DNA from: Phallusia mammillata
Taxonomy: Eukaryota > Chordata > Ascidiacea > Phlebobranchia > Ascidiidae
Assembly (NCBI GenBank): GCA_003260075.1
Contig: QLIY01000217.1
Coordinates: 86,416-150,415 of the forward strand
Direction: 5' to 3'
Length of the DNA: 64,000 nt
Part shown: positions 60,101 to 64,000 of the stretch, one piece after another
How positions within the stretch are numbered: position 1 is the first letter of the stretch
Layout of the letters: each line of letters begins with the position of its first letter
Notes under the pieces: model-generated
What the model was told of the DNA's origin: nothing
Databases searched by the model: none
What the model saw: the letters and a program-made list of their open reading frames with translations, nothing else
Made by a program: the position numbers and the translations under genes

Positions 60101-62607
60101 TGTGATGCGTTTCATCATTTTAACCCAATTGACGTAATTTGACATTATGTACCCATAAATAGTTTAAATAAAACGTCAAATCGATGTAAGTGCCCCAAAG
60201 CGCACAAACACGACACCATAATTCAAATTAGAGTTTTTTCGTTCGCCTTAACAACCAGCAGTTCAGTAAAACTAAAATGCGTAAAAGAAACTAAAATGCG
60301 TAAGGCATACTATGGACAAAAACTGACAGTCTAAAATGACTTAAATGTGGCAAAGCCATCCATTTTTGGGTACCAGTAACTAACACAAGTGGCATTGTTA
60401 AAAGTCCACAGCGGAGCAAACAGTACAAACTGCCGCACAAACTGGCTAGAACTGGTTTCGAAACTGGCGTGTTCGGTTTGCACGCTCTTGCGCAACAACC
60501 TTGTTTACAGCACTAAAGCCACCCTATCGTCCCACTATATACCATGAGAATATCCACACCATAATATGCTCCTACACTGTGCCTAGTTTTGTGTGGTAAG
60601 AGGTATAGAGTTGTCCCGGGGGGGGGGGTATATACCATGAGAATATCCACACCATAATATGTTCCTACACTGTGCCTAGTTTTGTGTGGTAAGAGGTATA
60701 GAGTTGTCCCATAACAAGCCTTCCACAACGGGGCTTTCCGGTCTAATTCCCAAAGGCCTACGGATGTTGTAATAACAGTCACCGTAGCAATTGGAACTGA
60801 ATCAATATTGTAGGCAATGACCTCATGCTATTTGACAGGCAGAAACTGCTGTTGTTATTGTAGAAACCCACTCACAAATCGCCCTCTAGAACTGATGTAA
60901 AATTGGACCAAATCTAAAACTGTTGGGGACCTGAGTTAAATTTTAACCAAAAACCTGTAAAATGAACACCCCAGAGCAGGTGGCATGTATGGGCACAGAG
61001 TGTGGTTACAAATGTAAACATTAAACATTTGAGAAAAGTTGCACACGTACATGCCATTGACTTGGTAAACAGTCTGGCATACTGTGCATACCAAAGGCCA
61101 AAGCTGGTGGCTTTGAATTTGAAGAGACGGAAGTAGTGGGTGACATGGCATGCCTCTTATCTGTTAAGTATGGCTTTGGTTAACCTAAACTTGGACTTGA
61201 CACACAGTTTGGTGTCATGGTGGCCAGTAAATTAGGTGTTTCAACTTTTAGCAAAATTCAGAAACCATTCAAAATTCATTATAGGGGGAAAACCATTGTT
61301 TGTTTTTTCCAGCCAAAGTTGAATACGGTTAATGTTTTTAGGGGACAAAGATTTAGTGCAATAAAGGCTGGATTATGTTCTTATTTTATCACAAATGTGG
61401 AAAGCCAAAAATAGTAAGTTTAAAAACTTTAATTTCAGGCATGGTAATTTTAAAACCCTTCATATTCCCACAGACAAACACCATTTATGTACACATTAAT
61501 GATTGTGTTTAATTCCAAAAACTTGACATACCAACAAATATGTTACAATACCGTTGCACAGTGTTACACAGTACATCAACCATCATCAAAGGTTGTTTAT
61601 TGCTGTATCCAAGGACACACATTCAGAATAACCAGTCCAACTCATGAGTCATTCACAAAAATAGTTAAGGACGTCTGGCCACAAAGCTTGTTTACTAGAG
61701 CTGTAAGCACACAGATCGGGCCTCCTACTGAGTGGCTTAAATGACCGGCAAATGCCATATATGGCAAGGACAGAAGTTTATTGCCACTAGAATACCTGGA
61801 ATACTAAACCCTTCAAGCATTCCGCATACATACTAAATGATAGCATTGTGAATTTTTGACATGTTTCAGTTCTTATCTTAACAGATTGGCATTCTGATCA
61901 TTTTATCATGCATTTCTGTTCAATCACAAAACGAATCATTTGTAAACCCAATTTCGGCAATTTTTCATTTGTAATTGACAGGCAATTAAAAAAAATCTGC
62001 TAATGGCCACAGCCAGCAGCATGGAGAATAAATACATTTGTAAATCTTGCTAGGGACTTGTTGTTGCATATCATTGCAAACATAACCTTGTTTTAACATT
62101 CAAGCAAGACCAAATAAATGCTTGGTGTTTATATTACGACTTGTCATTTTCTTTTTTGGTTTTTGGTGCTGTATTTTATGATTCATGATTAGCATGGAGC
62201 ACTTAATCATTTATACAATGTTGTTTGTCATGTCAGACAGAAGAGTTTTTTTTCTATTTCAACTTTGATACAGATTTTAATTTTTATTCGCATTTGGTGT
62301 TGCCATGATATAAATTACAGTCATGCTTTAGGGGCCAATAGGTTAACTGACAGATGCAATTTCACTTCAGACACCTATCCTTACTGAGTACAAATTGGAA
62401 TATGTTTAGACCACTATTTCTTGACCAAAATGTACAAAAAACTAAATGACAGTGAAAAAGGGTAAAGAAAATCCCAGGTTTACTGTAATAAGATTAACTC
62501 ACCTCGACAAAGCGCTCCATAGTGGCATTTGTTGGGTTGTGGGTGATGAGAAACCTCATCCCCTTGTGCTGCAGCTCAACAGGGGCTGGGCGATTCATTC
62601 GGGCCAT
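51155..62607 (-). CDS. PTP4A: Protein tyrosine phosphatase PTP4A (PRL), prenylated
   Basis: Five exons in minus order, 62607-62503, 58283-58191, 54078-53948, 51809-51735 and 51269-51155, join in phases 0, 0, 2 and 2 to 172 residues; vertebrate PRLs have about 170. It starts [19 protein letters not shown]. The general-acid loop is DWAFDDG, the P-loop is [11 protein letters not shown] (Cys-x5-Arg, with the Ala after Arg typical of PRL), and the C-terminus is a CCVQ farnesylation box after a basic, cysteine-containing stretch. PRLs attach to plasma and endosomal membranes through the lipid and bind CNNM magnesium transporters. Exons are tiny within an 11.5-kb gene; introns of about 4.2, 4.1 and 2.1 kb carry transposons and duplicated segments. 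The promoter lies 3' of 62607 on the plus strand and was not identified. Confidence 0.95.
51948..52859. repeat. tandem duplication (about 450 bp) joined by G10
   Basis: Copy 1 is 51948-52400, the G run 52401-52410 and copy 2 52412-52859. Small indels and substitutions separate the copies. It is the longest of these units. Intronic in PTP4A. Confidence 0.92.
53389..53849. mobile_element. hAT-like MITE
   Basis: The ends CAGTGTTTCATA and TATAAAACACTG are inverted repeats. The flanks tttttaag (53381-53388) and cttttaag (53850-53857) match at 7 of 8. The interior is built of ttcgttccg/cggaacgaa repeats. It has no transposase. It lies in a PTP4A intron next to exon 54078-53948. Confidence 0.8.
54202..54516. 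mobile_element. hAT-like MITE, relative of 48529-49017
   Basis: The left end CAGTGGTTCTCAACCGGTGG and right end GAGTTGAGAGCCGCTG are inverted repeats. The segment gatgactttttgagtggtccacag matches the 48.5-kb element. The flanking 8-mers agree only partly (ctatatgg and ctgtttag). Confidence 0.75.
54900..55550. other. PTP4A intron sequence, nothing recognised
   Basis: AT-rich intronic sequence without a long frame, repeat or clear motif. Confidence 0.4.
55651..55911. repeat. tandem duplication joined by G10
   Basis: Copy 1 is 55651-55771, the G run 55772-55781 and copy 2 55782-55911. Copy 2 holds a short extra segment with an internal ggatacccaa/ttgggtatcc palindrome. Confidence 0.9.
55910..56363. 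repeat. tandem duplication joined by G10
   Basis: Copy 1 is 55910-56130, the G run 56131-56140 and copy 2 56142-56363. It directly follows the previous duplication. Each copy has a TGACGTCA site (gtttgacgtcataagg). Confidence 0.9.
57420..57485 (-). repeat. tRNA-like segment
   Basis: On the minus strand it has a B box (gggttcgaatccc) within a perfect 5-bp GTGGG/CCCAC T stem. No matching acceptor stem or normal anticodon arm is found, so a pseudo-tRNA or SINE remnant is more likely than a working tRNA. Confidence 0.4.
58440..58790. repeat. dispersed repeat, inverted relative to 32300-32560
   Basis: It matches the reverse complement of the 32.3-kb copy through ccgaaagtttgatcgg and caagacaacaaacacaatag. 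Another cgaaaagcccggcccaac tract follows. It lies in PTP4A intron 1, beside exon 58283-58191. Confidence 0.55.
59451..59876. repeat. tandem duplication joined by a single N
   Basis: Copy 1 is about 59451-59659, N is at 59660 and copy 2 59665-59874. The copies are nearly identical. Here the join is an explicit unknown base rather than a homopolymer. Confidence 0.9.
60528..60709. repeat. tandem duplication joined by a G11 run
   Basis: Copy 1 is 60528-60617, the G run 60618-60628 and copy 2 60629-60709. PTP4A intron 1. Confidence 0.9.
60790..62450. other. PTP4A intron 1, nothing recognised
   Basis: Apart from short open frames (for example 61217-61414 and 61487-61744), no family, repeat or RNA gene was recognised in this part of the intron. 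Confidence 0.4.
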
Positions 62608-64000
62608 TTAAGATGCAACAGTGATCAACAGCTTTACACTGGACCAAAGGGATATCTTCAAGAGGATCTGCGACCTCCAGTGAGTTATTCAAGCTTGTAA
62701 GCTTCGTATTGAAACTTACTGTTCAAAAGAATAAAATTTTTAGGACCCAAATTGAACTCAGGCTTGAATACAGCTTAATCAATAACAAAGCCACAGAGCC
62801 AGTATGTAGACATGTTGAAAGTGAATATGGTATGCACTGATGATAACAAGAATTGTTAAAGCATCTGAACTGCAAATGTATATATTCGCTATGCATATAC
62901 ATGCCCATATACAAACTCTATGGCATTTTGTTTTAAAGTAAGTAAAGATTCTGGATTTTGAACAAAAGACACAAGCTTAAAAAACATAATAGTTCAAAAT
63001 ACCAATATATACATTTTAACCATTAAAAACCCTAAACAACTACAATCACAGTTTATAACCATTAATAACTAGGAAACCATTTATAGGGATTTTATCATCT
63101 CAAAATATGCACTGCTGGCCATCAAGCTCAATCATAAATCTAACGTCAAAATACGATCTTGTTATCATTGTTTTGTGTGTGGTTGGTTGCAATTTGTCGT
63201 TGGAAAATAATAAATTTGACTTGCAAGATATCCTGATGAAGGTGTCTTGTATGGGGCGTCTATTTATCATAAAACTGCTGGAAGAGCAATACTAGTTTAT
63301 ACATTATGCCTGGCAACAATAGCTTATTTAATCAAAATCTGATAACGAAACTTGCTATTCAGCACAAAACTAAGCGCTGTACTTACCAAGAATGCAATAC
63401 AGTCGACACTGTTTTACTCAAAAATCAACCTCCAACTGATAAGGTTCACGGAAAAGAAAATGCAGTGCAAATTGGGATGAGGTAGTAAAAGCCGTTGGGC
63501 GATTAAGTGTAGGAGTTGTACCACGACTTTTTCGACAACTCGCTAATACAGAAAATGGTAGAACCTCACCCCATCGGAAAACCTTAAGAAGATTGCATAT
63601 TTATTCATGTTACAAATTGTCACCAGGTTTGTAAGTTTAAACTCAACAATAAACAAAACAGTTTGACTTAATGGCATGGTAATCCAAAACCCAACTTTCT
63701 ATTTTGAAGTGGTCAAATTCATTTTGGCTAAGGGTTAATACAAAGGAACTTCAATTAAACAATGAGCAAAAAATTGCTGATTTTGGCCATATTAATTTTA
63801 CAATGTCATTTGCGCACACTAGTAATATATTAAATTGCTAATTTGGTCAATAATAAAGGACTTATGTTTTTGTATTTGTCGTGACAACGAAAACTGAAGG
63901 ATTTAAAGTATTTCGGTTGACAACATGTAATATATATATTGCATTCAGAAAAGGGCAATGCAAATCTGAGTTGCTTTTAACGAGAATCATCTGTATGTTA
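62608..64000. other. upstream region of PTP4A
   Basis: AT-rich sequence that should contain the PTP4A leader and promoter. A lone palindrome arm (ctgctggaagagcaatac, about 63276-63293) links it to the repeat at 9655-10110. No TATA box or other gene was assigned. Confidence 0.4.

Noticed and set aside
10523..60709. CRISPR-like or phage-type repeat array
   Set aside because: The repeats are pairs of different sequences with a common homopolymer, not one repeat with spacers, and the host genes are animal genes with introns.

Overview
The window is animal nuclear DNA: AT-rich, with short exons, canonical GT-AG introns and many small DNA transposons. The gene content (an astacin/ShK protease, a collagen-stem C-type lectin, CSDE1/UNR, V-ATPase subunit E and a PRL phosphatase), the compact genes and the high polymorphism between duplicated copies suggest a tunicate of the Ciona type. 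That assignment is inference; no species-specific marker was used.

Layout. Plus strand: the 3' end of a gene with ShK domains and a Thr-rich linker (143-1875); a 23-exon secreted multidomain protease gene (4727-16257) encoding a signal peptide, an antistasin-like module, an astacin domain, five ShK domains and a degenerate trypsin-like domain; and a small secreted collagen-stem C-type lectin (17606-18642). A gene-poor stretch follows (19.2-23.1 kb) with a GC-rich island and a cluster of TGACGTCA sites. Minus strand: CSDE1/UNR (23135-41713), V-ATPase subunit E (43852-47322), an unrecognised two-membrane-segment ORF (49682-50083) and the prenylated phosphatase PTP4A/PRL (51155-62607). Exons were assembled by hand from splice sites, reading-frame phase and protein homology. 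All phases agree except at one CSDE1 junction.

The left part looks like an extracellular protease and lectin neighbourhood, where a local family of ShK proteins has diversified by exon shuffling. The right part is housekeeping: translational control, proton pumping and a membrane-anchored phosphatase. No operon-like functional link between the two halves is visible.

Two observations stand out. First, the astacin gene carries a C-terminal serine-protease homologue that has lost His57, Ser195 and the activation site, an unusual active-protease plus dead-protease fusion. Second, about 25 near-identical tandem duplications (22 to about 450 bp) each have a homopolymer at the junction, almost always exactly 10 bases: C up to 42.3 kb and G from 46.5 kb. 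One breaks a conserved CSDE1 exon, another repeats part of a V-ATPase exon, and a few joins are single N. The constant length and strand switch point to allelic contig ends joined with a filler during assembly rather than to biology, and users of this sequence should know this.
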